From the NCBI RefSeq assembly GCF_003692615.1, contig NZ_CP023540.1, positions 2,418,001 to 2,482,000 on the forward strand: DNA of 64,000 nucleotides, in the 5' to 3' direction. The notes under the pieces are model-generated. The model saw nothing but the letters and a program-made list of their open reading frames with translations, made no database searches and had not been told where the DNA came from. The position numbers and the translations under genes were made by a program. Every line of letters begins with the position of its first letter. Position 1 is the stretch's first letter. This DNA is from Chryseobacterium sp. 6424 (GTDB taxonomy: Bacteria > Bacteroidota > Bacteroidia > Flavobacteriales > Weeksellaceae). Positions 51,966-59,968 of the stretch are shown in pieces.

Positions 51966-52352
51966 ATGGAATTACAGGGAACTATTAAAAAAATAACTGA
52001 CATTCAGACTTTTGCGAGTGGCTTTCAGAAAAGAGAAATGATTTTGCTTACAGAAGAGCAATATCCACAGCCCATCAGCATTGAATTTTTGCAGGATAAG
52101 GCTGACCTTTTAAATAATTACCGCGAAGGCGAAAAAGTGAAGGTAAGCATCAACATCCGCGGTCGCGAGTGGACTTCCCCACAGAATGAAGTGAAATACT
52201 TTAACTCTATCGTTGGCTGGCGTGTCGAGAAAATGGATGCCGGCGGATTCGATGAGCCAACCGTTGCACGACCTGCGCAAAATGCCCCATCCGGCAACAC
52301 CTCTGCCCAAAGCGATGTGTTCGCGGAAGATGAAGACGACCTGCCATTCTAA
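51966..52352 (+). CDS. DUF3127 protein, SSB-like OB fold with acidic tip
   Basis: 128 residues. The DUF3127 domain (residues 1-80) is predicted to be an OB fold; IRGREWTSPQNEVKYFNSIVGWRV near residue 62 is its signature. A linker rich in Pro/Ala/Ser (80-115) leads to the end DVFAEDEDDLPF, which resembles the C-terminal tip (DDDIPF) by which SSB recruits repair and replication proteins. A role on single-stranded DNA is therefore likely but unproven. aat follows after 56 bases. Confidence 0.88.
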   Translation: MELQGTIKKITDIQTFASGFQKREMILLTEEQYPQPISIEFLQDKADLLNNYREGEKVKVSINIRGREWTSPQNEVKYFNSIVGWRVEKMDAGGFDEPTVARPAQNAPSGNTSAQSDVFAEDEDDLPF

Positions 52353-52408
52353 GAAAAGGTTGATATACATTGAAATCCTGCTGCCAAGCGGGATTTTAAT
52401 TTTAAAAG

Positions 52409-53056
52409 ATGGTTTACCTTCAAAAAAATGAAATCTCATTCCCAGACCCCGGACTGATGCACTCAGAAACCGGCTTGATGGCTATTGGTGGAGACCTTTC
52501 CCCCGAAAGACTTCTTTTTGCCTATCAGCTTGGGCTTTTCCCATGGTTCAATGAAGGCGAAGAAATCCTTTGGTGGTGCCCGGATCCACGGTTTGTACTG
52601 TATCCTAAGGAGGTGAAGATCTCCAAATCCATGAAGAAAATACTGCGTAATGGCGTGTTTGAGTTCACGGAAAACCAATGCTTTACAGAAGTAATGGAGT
52701 CCTGCAAAAATATCAACCGTAAAGATCAGGATGGTACATGGATTTCTGGCGAACTGATAAAGTCTTTTTCAGTGCTTCATCTACATGGTTTTGCAAAAAG
52801 CTATGAAGCCTGGCAGGATGGTGAGCTTGTGGGTGGTTTCTATGGCGTACAGATCGGCAATTTATTTTGTGGAGAAAGCATGTTCTCGAAAGTTAGCAAT
52901 GCTTCGAAGGCATGTTTTCTTCATTTCGTGCAGGAACACCCTGAACTTGAACTGATCGATTGCCAGATCCATTCTGAACATCTGGAGCGTTTAGGCGCAA
53001 AAATGATCAGTAAGAAAGAATATTTAGAAATTTTAAAAAGAAATAATGAATCCTGA
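52409..53056 (+). CDS. aat: Leucyl/phenylalanyl-tRNA--protein transferase
   Basis: 215 residues, full family length. Aat adds Leu or Phe to proteins with N-terminal Lys or Arg, marking them for ClpAP (N-degron pathway). Motifs are FPDPGLMHSETGLMAIGGDLSPERLLFAYQLG (residues 10-41), FPWF, WWCPDPRFVL and the GFYGVQIGNLFCGESMFS segment (about 150-167). It overlaps the EamA transporter gene by 11 bases, so they are co-transcribed. Confidence 0.96.
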   Translation: MVYLQKNEISFPDPGLMHSETGLMAIGGDLSPERLLFAYQLGLFPWFNEGEEILWWCPDPRFVLYPKEVKISKSMKKILRNGVFEFTENQCFTEVMESCKNINRKDQDGTWISGELIKSFSVLHLHGFAKSYEAWQDGELVGGFYGVQIGNLFCGESMFSKVSNASKACFLHFVQEHPELELIDCQIHSEHLERLGAKMISKKEYLEILKRNNES

Positions 53057-53930
53057 AAAAGAAAAATGGGTTTTACTGGTGCTGCTTTCGGTCATTTGGG
53101 GATCATCTTTCATCCTCATCAAAAAATCTCTGGCACATTTCAATCCTTATGAGGTTGGTGCGTTGCGTGTACTGATCGCCGGTATCATATTATTACCATT
53201 GGCACTGATGAACATCAAGAAATTCCCACGGAAGAACCTGAAATGGCTCCTTTTGGCCGCAGTTACCGGAAATTTCATCCCGATGTTTCTTTTCCCGATC
53301 GCGGAAACCGCTGTCAGCAGCAGCATTGCGGGCATCATCAACTCCATGATGCCTATTTTTGTCATCCTTGTTGGCGCCCTGTTCTGGAATTTTGGGACGA
53401 CCAGAAGACAGGTGATCGGTGTTTTGATCAGTTTTAGTGGTGCGTGCATCCTGGCCTTTTCAGGAGGAGAAGGCGGACAACTGAAACTCATCCCTATTTT
53501 ACTTTTATTGTTGGCCACCTTATGTTACGCCATAAGCACCACCACCGTGAAGTCGAAACTCAATAACATCCCAGCCAAGATTCTGTCAGCATTTGTTTTT
53601 TCATTTGTTTTGATCATTCCATCGGCTATTTCATTGGTTTTTGCCGGATTTTTCAGTGATTTTAAAAGTGATGCCAATTTATGGGCCGGCTTAGGATATG
53701 TAAGTTTACTTTCCATATTCGGTACCGGGCTTGCGATGATGCTTAATTACCGTTTGCTGGGAATCTCTACGCCGCTTTTTGCTTCTACCGTCACATTGCT
53801 GATGCCCGTAGTGGCGATTGTCTGGGGACTTATCGACGGGGAAAGTTTAACGCTGCTGCAAGCGATAGGCGCCATAATCATCCTGGCCGGGCTTATTTTC
53901 CTTCGTGCCAAGAATACAGCTACAAAATAA
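53046..53930 (+). CDS. EamA family (DMT superfamily) transporter
   Basis: 294 residues with ten predicted membrane helices in two EamA repeats (about residues 8-140 and 150-285). LLSVIWGSSFILIKKSLAHFNP at the N-terminus and LLMPVVAIVWGLIDGESLT near residue 250 are typical. DMT proteins export or import metabolites and the substrate cannot be predicted. It overlaps aat by 11 bases. An imperfect hairpin follows the stop. Confidence 0.9.
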   Translation: MNPEKEKWVLLVLLSVIWGSSFILIKKSLAHFNPYEVGALRVLIAGIILLPLALMNIKKFPRKNLKWLLLAAVTGNFIPMFLFPIAETAVSSSIAGIINSMMPIFVILVGALFWNFGTTRRQVIGVLISFSGACILAFSGGEGGQLKLIPILLLLLATLCYAISTTTVKSKLNNIPAKILSAFVFSFVLIIPSAISLVFAGFFSDFKSDANLWAGLGYVSLLSIFGTGLAMMLNYRLLGISTPLFASTVTLLMPVVAIVWGLIDGESLTLLQAIGAIIILAGLIFLRAKNTATK

Positions 53931-53963
53931 AAAACTACAATCCCCTGAGGCATTGCAGTTTGA
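53931..53963 (+). terminator. Weak hairpin after the EamA transporter gene
   Basis: AAACTACAAT (53932-53941) pairs with ATTGCAGTTT (53952-53961) with one A-C mismatch. There is no long T run, so termination strength is uncertain. Confidence 0.4.
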
Positions 53964-54005
53964 AATAAATCTAATAAAAAGTAAAAATGAAAGGCGACAA
54001 AGATA

Positions 54006-54013
54006 TACTTTTG
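54006..54013 (+). promoter_or_regulatory. -7 element for the CBS protein-nadK unit
   Basis: TACTTTTG matches TAnnTTTG and would give a leader of about 80 bases before the ATG at 54097. Confidence 0.45.
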
Positions 54014-54096
54014 CCCCTATATCATGCAAGTAAAATTTTAAAAAATTTAATTCTGCTCCTTCATCAGGTTTTTTAATAATTTCCTAAATTAGCCTA

Positions 54097-54750
54097 ATGT
54101 TTACCAAAGACTACATCTCCAAAGATTATCCTGCTTTCAATGCTGGTGATGCTATTGAGGAAGCAAACGAAATCGCCAGAGAATTCGGGTATTCGCACAT
54201 ATTCATCAAGAAGAAAGGGATTTATCAGGGCGCCATCAGCCAGTCTTTTTTAGAGGAAAGCCCCGAAGGACCGTTATCTTCCCTCGAGATCCATTATGAA
54301 AAATTCGCGGTGTTGGATGATAACAACCTGCTCGATACCATCAAACTGTTCCATACCTTCAATGCCAATGTAGTCCCGGTAATCAATAAAGAAGAGCAAT
54401 ACCAGGGCTATCTCTCGTGTGACGATATCTTTAATGAATTCTCCAAATACGCGCTTTTCTCTGAAAACGGAGCGGTGAAGATCGTACAAACCAGCGGCCG
54501 CCACTATTCGATGACGGAAATCTGTAAGATCATCGAGACCAATAACGGCAAGATCTACGGTTGTTTCATCAATGCGATTACGGATGATTATATACAGATT
54601 ACCATAAAATTCAATGCAGAAAATGCCAGTTCTATCGACGAAACTTTTGAAAGATATGGCTACAGCGTAGTGCATAAATACTATGATGATGAAAAAGAGG
54701 ACTTGCTGAAAGACCGTTTCGGCTTCTTCCAGAAATATATGCAGTTTTAG
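54097..54750 (+). CDS. CBS domain protein
   Basis: 217 residues. Two CBS motifs form residues 1-130 (the first around YSHIFIKKKGIYQGAI, the second around NANVVPVINKEEQYQGYLSCDDIFNE). The rest resembles an ACT-like regulatory domain with ICKIIETNNGKIYGC and ITIKFNAENASSIDETFERYGYSV. CBS pairs usually bind adenosine nucleotides. It is fused to no enzyme and nadK starts immediately after its stop, suggesting that it senses an adenylate linked to NAD(P) metabolism, which is inference. Confidence 0.85.
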   Translation: MFTKDYISKDYPAFNAGDAIEEANEIAREFGYSHIFIKKKGIYQGAISQSFLEESPEGPLSSLEIHYEKFAVLDDNNLLDTIKLFHTFNANVVPVINKEEQYQGYLSCDDIFNEFSKYALFSENGAVKIVQTSGRHYSMTEICKIIETNNGKIYGCFINAITDDYIQITIKFNAENASSIDETFERYGYSVVHKYYDDEKEDLLKDRFGFFQKYMQF

Positions 54751-55620
54751 ATGAGGAAAGCAGCAATTTATTCCCAAAAAAGCGACCTGGATACCTTCCT
54801 GTATCTGAGCAAATTCGTTTCCGAACTCGAAAAACGGGGCATCCAGGCCATTTTATATGAAGAAATGGCAACGGCTATGCAATTCTCAAAGATTTTCGAA
54901 ACCTTCACCGGTAAAGAAGACCTGGAAGAAAAGCGGCCCGAATGGTTCTTTACCTTTGGTGGCGACGGCACGATCGTAAACTCCTTAATGTTCGTGCAGG
55001 ATCTTGAGATCCCTGTTGTCGGGGTGAATACCGGCAGACTCGGGTTTTTATCAAGTTTCAGCAAAGAAGAGGTTTTCCATAATCTGGATAACATCATCAA
55101 AGGCGAAGTGCACGTGAGCCGGCGTTCGGTTATCGAAATAATATCGCCTGAAAATGCAGGGTTCTTCCCGTATGCGCTGAACGACATTACCGTTTCCCGC
55201 AAAGAAACCACCGCTATGATCACGGTAGACTCTTATATTAATGATGAATTCCTGAACGTTTTCTGGGGCGACGGTGTAATCATCTCCACACCCACAGGCT
55301 CCACAGCCTATTCCCTAAGTTGCGGCGGACCAATAATCACGCCCAACAACAATACATTCGTCATCACGCCTATTGCGCCACACAACCTGAATGTGCGGCC
55401 ACTGATCGTAAACGATGATGTAGAGATTCGGCTGAAAGTAGAAAGCCGCGTCCCACAGTATTCGCTTTCATTAGATTCCAGACTCGCGCATATGGAAACC
55501 GAGGTGGAGATTACACTGCGAAAAGCCAAGTTTCAGATTTTACTGATTCATCCGAAAAACCTTAGTTTTTATGAAACCATCCGCCAGAAACTGCTTTGGG
55601 GCAAAGACAAAAGAAACTAA
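54751..55620 (+). CDS. nadK: NAD kinase
   Basis: 289 residues. NadK phosphorylates NAD to NADP with ATP or polyphosphate. The catalytic GGDGTIVNSL (about residues 70-79) and the NAD-binding GVNTGRLGFLS and STPTGSTAYSLSCGGPI (about 180-195) are clear, followed by ITPIAPHNLNVRPLIV. The ATG directly follows the stop codon of the CBS protein gene, so the two are translationally coupled. Confidence 0.96.
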   Translation: MRKAAIYSQKSDLDTFLYLSKFVSELEKRGIQAILYEEMATAMQFSKIFETFTGKEDLEEKRPEWFFTFGGDGTIVNSLMFVQDLEIPVVGVNTGRLGFLSSFSKEEVFHNLDNIIKGEVHVSRRSVIEIISPENAGFFPYALNDITVSRKETTAMITVDSYINDEFLNVFWGDGVIISTPTGSTAYSLSCGGPIITPNNNTFVITPIAPHNLNVRPLIVNDDVEIRLKVESRVPQYSLSLDSRLAHMETEVEITLRKAKFQILLIHPKNLSFYETIRQKLLWGKDKRN

Positions 55621-55685
55621 ATGTTTTGCATAAAATCCTTAACTTTACACGCCTTAAATAAATTAAATCTTCTAAAAAATAAATT

Positions 55686-56753
55686 ATGAGCAGACGTTTT
55701 CCGGCAGGTGTTGCCACAGGTCAATTGGTTACCGAGATTTTTAATTATGCTAAGGAAAATAACTTCGCGCTTCCGGCAGTGAACGTTATCGGTTCCAGCA
55801 ACATCAATGCAGTGCTAGAGACTGCTGCCAAACTTAATGCCCCCGTAATCATACAGTTCTCTAACGGCGGGGCTGCTTATAATGCAGGCAAAGGACTTAG
55901 CAATGATGACCAGAAAGCGGCCATCGCAGGTGCGGTTGCCGGCGCCAAGCACATCCACACGCTTGCGGAAGCTTACGGGGCAACAGTGATCTTACATACA
56001 GACCATTGCGCGAAGAAACTTTTGCCGTGGATAGATGGTTTAATGACAGCAAATGAAACGTTTTTCGCAGAAACCGGAAAATCCCTATACTCCTCCCACA
56101 TGCTTGACCTTTCGGAAGAACCTATCGAGGAAAACCTTGATATTTCCTGTAAATATTTCGAAAGAATGGCCAAAATGGGCATGACCTTAGAAATTGAGTT
56201 AGGCGTAACTGGCGGTGAAGAAGATGGCGTGGACAATTCTGGTGTAGATTCATCAAAACTTTACACACAGCCTGATGAAGTGGCATACGCTTACGAAAGA
56301 TTGAACGCGATCTCACCCAACTTTACCATTGCGGCCGCTTTCGGTAACGTACACGGCGTTTACAAACCAGGAAATGTAAAACTTACGCCGAAAATCCTTG
56401 ATAATTCACAGAAATATGTTCAGGAAAAATTCGGCACTGCTGAAAAACCGGTGAATTTTGTGTTCCACGGTGGCTCGGGTTCTACCGTTGAAGAAATTCG
56501 TGAAGCCATTGGTTACGGCGCTATCAAAATGAATATTGATACCGACCTGCAATTTGCCTACACTGAAGGGATCCGTGATTACATGACACAAAACATCGAA
56601 TATCTGAAAGCACAGATTGGAAACCCGGACGGAGACGACAAACCGAATAAGAAATTCTATGATCCGCGCGTTTGGGTAAGAAAAGGAGAAGAAACATTCG
56701 CGAAAAGACTTGTTCAGGCATTTGAAGACCTGAATAATGTAAATACACTTTAA
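55686..56753 (+). CDS. fbaA: Class II fructose-bisphosphate aldolase
   Basis: 355 residues, the length of E. coli type IIA FbaA (359). It interconverts fructose-1,6-bisphosphate with triose phosphates in glycolysis and gluconeogenesis. The zinc ligands are in VILHTDHCAKK (about residues 105-115), the glutamate in LEIELGVTGGEEDG, the histidine in AAFGNVHGVYK and FHGGSGS near residue 262. It is a single gene with a 76-base gap before accD. Confidence 0.97.
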   Translation: MSRRFPAGVATGQLVTEIFNYAKENNFALPAVNVIGSSNINAVLETAAKLNAPVIIQFSNGGAAYNAGKGLSNDDQKAAIAGAVAGAKHIHTLAEAYGATVILHTDHCAKKLLPWIDGLMTANETFFAETGKSLYSSHMLDLSEEPIEENLDISCKYFERMAKMGMTLEIELGVTGGEEDGVDNSGVDSSKLYTQPDEVAYAYERLNAISPNFTIAAAFGNVHGVYKPGNVKLTPKILDNSQKYVQEKFGTAEKPVNFVFHGGSGSTVEEIREAIGYGAIKMNIDTDLQFAYTEGIRDYMTQNIEYLKAQIGNPDGDDKPNKKFYDPRVWVRKGEETFAKRLVQAFEDLNNVNTL

Positions 56754-56829
56754 TATGTTTTGAGTTTTTAGCGTGTGAACACCAACTAAAAAATTAATCC
56801 GCTAAAACCTGAAATTTAAAATTTTAATA

Positions 56830-57678
56830 ATGGCATTTGACTGGTTCAAAAGAAAGACAAAGAATATCACCACCTCAACCGAGGACAAGAAGGATTTACC
56901 AAAAGGGCTCTGGCATCAGACACCCACGGGTAAAATCATTGAGCACGAGGAACTTAAAGCAAATAATTACGTTTCGCCGGAAGACGGCTTCCATGTAAGG
57001 ATCGGCAGCCGCGAGTATTTCTCCATCCTGTTTGATGATAATAAATACACCGAACTGGATGCGAATGTGGAAAGTGTGGATATGCTGAACTTCAAAGATA
57101 CCAAATCGTACAGCGACCGCCTGAAAGAAGTAAAAGCCAAAACCCGGCTTACCGACTCCATCCGCAATGCTACCGGTAAGGTAAATGGCGTCGATATGGT
57201 GATTTCTTGTATGGATTTTGCGTTTATCGGCGGATCTTTGGGTTCGGTAATGGGCGAAAAAATCCGTCGTGCGGTAGATTACTGTATCGCGAACCGCTTG
57301 CCTTACATGATTATATGCCAGTCTGGCGGTGCCAGGATGCAGGAGGCCACTTATTCCCTGATGCAGTTGGCAAAAGTGCAGGCTAAACTTGCGCAACTTT
57401 CTGAAGAGGGCTTGCTATACATCGCTTACCTTTGCGACCCTACTTTTGGTGGTATCACAGCTTCGTTCGCGATGACGGCAGACATCATTATGGCAGAGCC
57501 AGGCGCGCTTATCGGGTTTGCCGGCCCGCGTGTAATTCGTGAGACTATTGGTAAGGATTTGCCTGAAGGCTTCCAGACATCCGAATTCCTACAGGAAAAA
57601 GGTTTCGTAGATTTCATCGTAAAACGTACAGAAATAAAAGAAAAAATCTCGAAAACGGTGAAACTACTGGTTCACTAA
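56830..57678 (+). CDS. accD: Acetyl-CoA carboxylase carboxyltransferase subunit beta, zinc ribbon lost
   Basis: 282 residues. With AccA it transfers CO2 from biotin to acetyl-CoA, making malonyl-CoA. The crotonase-like core is intact: [16 protein letters not shown] (about residues 135-150), [18 protein letters not shown] and [13 protein letters not shown]. The N-terminal zinc ribbon normally has two CxxC pairs; here the corresponding region reads [11 protein letters not shown] ... [11 protein letters not shown] with no cysteines, so zinc cannot bind in that way. The gene is followed by a hairpin and a DUF6973-like gene. Confidence 0.95.
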   Translation: MAFDWFKRKTKNITTSTEDKKDLPKGLWHQTPTGKIIEHEELKANNYVSPEDGFHVRIGSREYFSILFDDNKYTELDANVESVDMLNFKDTKSYSDRLKEVKAKTRLTDSIRNATGKVNGVDMVISCMDFAFIGGSLGSVMGEKIRRAVDYCIANRLPYMIICQSGGARMQEATYSLMQLAKVQAKLAQLSEEGLLYIAYLCDPTFGGITASFAMTADIIMAEPGALIGFAGPRVIRETIGKDLPEGFQTSEFLQEKGFVDFIVKRTEIKEKISKTVKLLVH

Positions 57679-57696
57679 TATTTAATTCTATAATCA

Positions 57697-57722
57697 AAAT
57701 CTCTCCTGAAAAGGGGAGATTT
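57697..57722 (+). terminator. Hairpin after accD, overlapping a Shine-Dalgarno-like site
   Basis: AAATCTCTCC (57697-57706) pairs with GGGGAGATTT (57713-57722, one G-U pair), followed by CTTT. The GGGGAG arm lies eight bases before the ATG at 57727, so it may also control translation of that gene. Confidence 0.65.
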
Positions 57723-57726
57723 CTTT

Positions 57727-58239
57727 ATGAAAAGAGCCGTAAAAATCATCTTTAACACGCTTAGAACCCTCAGTATCGGTAAAATTTTACAGTTACTGAA
57801 GCTTTGTGTGCCTCATCCGCTCCTCACGCTGCTGGCCTTCTACGCCACAATCAGAAGTTTTGTACTCGCTCAAAAATTCTTCCCTCAAACAAGTTCCAAA
57901 AGCGGTATTGGCAACGCTTTCCGCCATGCTTTGTGGACCTGTTTAATAATGATGTACTGCTGTAAAGTGACTTCGCCTAAAAAAGCCCTTGTATTTTGTA
58001 AACGGATGACCGATTTGCATGAAGACCTTTTCCCGAATGAAAAGCCCGACCGTATGATGGATCTACATAATAATAAAGTGGGGATGGATCTCTTCATGGA
58101 AATGTTGCAGGGCATACACCGCCAGTTCTTCGAGACCAGTTTTTTCATTGAAAAACTGTTCATTAAAACAAAAACCGCCAGGGTCATGCAAGATTCCGAC
58201 GGTGATTATGGTAATGAGCTAGTCTATATCGAAGAATAA
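57727..58239 (+). CDS. DUF6973-like protein
   Basis: 170 residues. A basic N-terminus with a hydrophobic stretch (PLLTLLAFYATIRSF) precedes the conserved block GIGNAFRHALWTCLI, DLHEDLF and MDLHNNKVGMDL. The pattern FRHAxW ... HE ... MDxxNNxxG resembles the DUF6973 family, whose function is unknown; the histidines and glutamate suggest an enzyme or metal site. The C-terminal acidic segment DSDGDYGNELVYIEE is variable. It is convergent with the PQQ dehydrogenase gene with a four-base gap. Confidence 0.7.
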   Translation: MKRAVKIIFNTLRTLSIGKILQLLKLCVPHPLLTLLAFYATIRSFVLAQKFFPQTSSKSGIGNAFRHALWTCLIMMYCCKVTSPKKALVFCKRMTDLHEDLFPNEKPDRMMDLHNNKVGMDLFMEMLQGIHRQFFETSFFIEKLFIKTKTARVMQDSDGDYGNELVYIEE

Positions 58240-58243
58240 AATC

Positions 58244-59482
58244 CTAGTTTTTAGCAACGCGGTACAATTTTCCGCTGTCTGATACTGCATATAGATGGCC
58301 GTTCTTAGCGCTTAATACATCACGTATGCGGTCGTTTTGGTCTGTCAAAAGCCATTCTTCTCCTACTACTTTATTGTTTTCAATCACCAGTCGGATAATT
58401 TTCTTACCACTGAGGCACGCAATCATCATGTTATTCTTCCATTCACCAATGTTACCTTTGTAGAAATCAATTCCACTCATGGATATGGAAGGATCCCAAT
58501 AATAAACCGGTTGCTCTGTACCAGCTTTTTGTGTGGTTCCGTTATTGATTTTTTTGCCGCTGTATTCAATTCCGTAGGTCACATCGCCCCAGCCATAATT
58601 TTTTCCGGCTTGGATGAAGTTGATCTCGTCGCCGCCTCGCGGTCCCATTTCCGCATCCCAAAGTTGGCCCTTCTCATCAATGGCCATCCCCTGTGGATTT
58701 CGGATTCCGGTGGCATAAATCTCGGGTTTCCAACCAGCTAATGTAGGATTTCCGGGAGCAGGTTTGCCATCTTTGGTAATCTTAAGGATTTTACCCAGAT
58801 AACCATCTTGCCGCTGCGCGTATGGTCTCATTTCCATGTCTGATCGTTCGCCGGTACTTACAAACAGGTGGCCATCCTTATCGAAAGCCAACCTGCTCCC
58901 AAAATGTTTATCGCCATCATAGGACGGGGTAGCACGGAAGATCACAACTGGGTTTTCGATCATTTTTTCATCGGCAGAGAGTTTACCTTTGGCCACAGCG
59001 GTATGGTTTCCACCACTCATGTGTTCTGAATAGGACCAATAGATCATTCGGTTTGAGGCAAAATCCGGGTCAAGGGCTACATCAAGCAAGCCACCCTGCC
59101 CTTTGTCGTCCACTTTGGGCAGACCTTCTACCTTCGACACGTTGCGCCCGTCCGCCGAAACGATATTGAAATAACCAGATTTGGCGGTGATTAATAATCT
59201 ACCGTCTGGCAAATCAACTATAGCCCAGGGTTTATTTAAATCAGTATTCAGGATTTCCACTTGATAGGGAGTGGATGTTTTCACCCCTTTGATACGTGTT
59301 TGCCCAGCAAACGCAGGCTGATATTCCGGTGAATTTGGCGCGGCAGTCTCGGGATTAGCCAAAGTGGTGTTTACCGTAGCCGAAGGCTCTTGCGGGGCTG
59401 TAGCTGTGGTGTTATTCCCACTACAGGAGTTTAAGATAACGATCCCACAAAATGGTAGAACCTGAACCAGTAATGATTTCAT
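58244..59482 (-). CDS. PQQ-dependent sugar dehydrogenase, lipoprotein (soluble GDH type)
   Basis: 412 residues. A lipoprotein signal ends in ILNSC (Cys20) and is followed by a Thr/Ala-rich linker. From residue 75 on it is a six-bladed beta propeller of the soluble glucose/aldose sugar dehydrogenase family: LNKPWAIVDLPDGRLLITAK, GGLLDVALDPDFASNRMIYWSYS, HFGSRLAFDKDGHLFVSTGERSD and NPQGMAIDEKGQLWDAEMGPRGGDEIN. These bind PQQ and oxidise aldose sugars outside the cytoplasm. PQQ synthesis genes are not in this window; flavobacteria often rely on environmental PQQ (inference). Confidence 0.88.
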   Translation of the reverse strand: MKSLLVQVLPFCGIVILNSCSGNNTTATAPQEPSATVNTTLANPETAAPNSPEYQPAFAGQTRIKGVKTSTPYQVEILNTDLNKPWAIVDLPDGRLLITAKSGYFNIVSADGRNVSKVEGLPKVDDKGQGGLLDVALDPDFASNRMIYWSYSEHMSGGNHTAVAKGKLSADEKMIENPVVIFRATPSYDGDKHFGSRLAFDKDGHLFVSTGERSDMEMRPYAQRQDGYLGKILKITKDGKPAPGNPTLAGWKPEIYATGIRNPQGMAIDEKGQLWDAEMGPRGGDEINFIQAGKNYGWGDVTYGIEYSGKKINNGTTQKAGTEQPVYYWDPSISMSGIDFYKGNIGEWKNNMMIACLSGKKIIRLVIENNKVVGEEWLLTDQNDRIRDVLSAKNGHLYAVSDSGKLYRVAKN

Positions 59483-59545
59483 AATTAATGTTTTTTTTAA
59501 AGGAAATTAATACTTTTTGCATCAAATATTGCGCCTGGACAAGAG

Positions 59546-59926
59546 TTATTCTGCTTTAAGACGGAAATTAACTGGCTTAAACACGTCGGCGGTATCTGTT
59601 TTGAAAAATATTCCGTTCTCACGTTCAGTAACATTAGGTTTAAACCCCAAAATCTTACGGGATTGTGTGAGTACATTGATGTGATACGTAAGACCGACTT
59701 TGTTTTCTTCAGAAATATTTTGCTGGATTCTGTTGATGACCACAGCCGTAGGCGGAATGGAGTCATGCGATAAACTGAAACTCACCTTATAGCCCCTCTC
59801 CCCTGAATTATCGTAAGTTTGATAAGCAGGCTGATGTACTTTTGGCAGTAGGTTTGCAGTACATGAAAGGGTGAAAAGTGCTGCCGCAACAAGTAAAATT
59901 GATTTAGATAATATATTGATTTTCAT
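59546..59926 (-). CDS. Small lipoprotein of unknown function
   Basis: 126 residues. A signal peptide ends in the lipobox LSC (Cys22, in ALFTLSCTANL). The mature protein is beta-rich and shows no recognised domain; a repeated pattern of Asn/Thr with hydrophobics is typical of small flavobacterial lipoproteins. It lies on the minus strand upstream of the PQQ dehydrogenase gene with a 63-base gap and could share its transcript. Its own 5' end overlaps the -33 element of the divergent S41 gene. Confidence 0.7.
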   Translation of the reverse strand: MKINILSKSILLVAAALFTLSCTANLLPKVHQPAYQTYDNSGERGYKVSFSLSHDSIPPTAVVINRIQQNISEENKVGLTYHINVLTQSRKILGFKPNVTERENGIFFKTDTADVFKPVNFRLKAE

Positions 59927-59946
59927 GTTTTCACGTTTTAATTTTG
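59916..59946 (+). promoter_or_regulatory. Promoter of the S41 protease gene
   Basis: TTG (59916-59918), a 20-base spacer and TAATTTTG (59939-59946) match the consensus, 22 bases before the ATG. The -33 element lies inside the start of the divergent lipoprotein gene. Confidence 0.75.
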
Positions 59947-59968
59947 TTTACAATTAATAATATTACAA

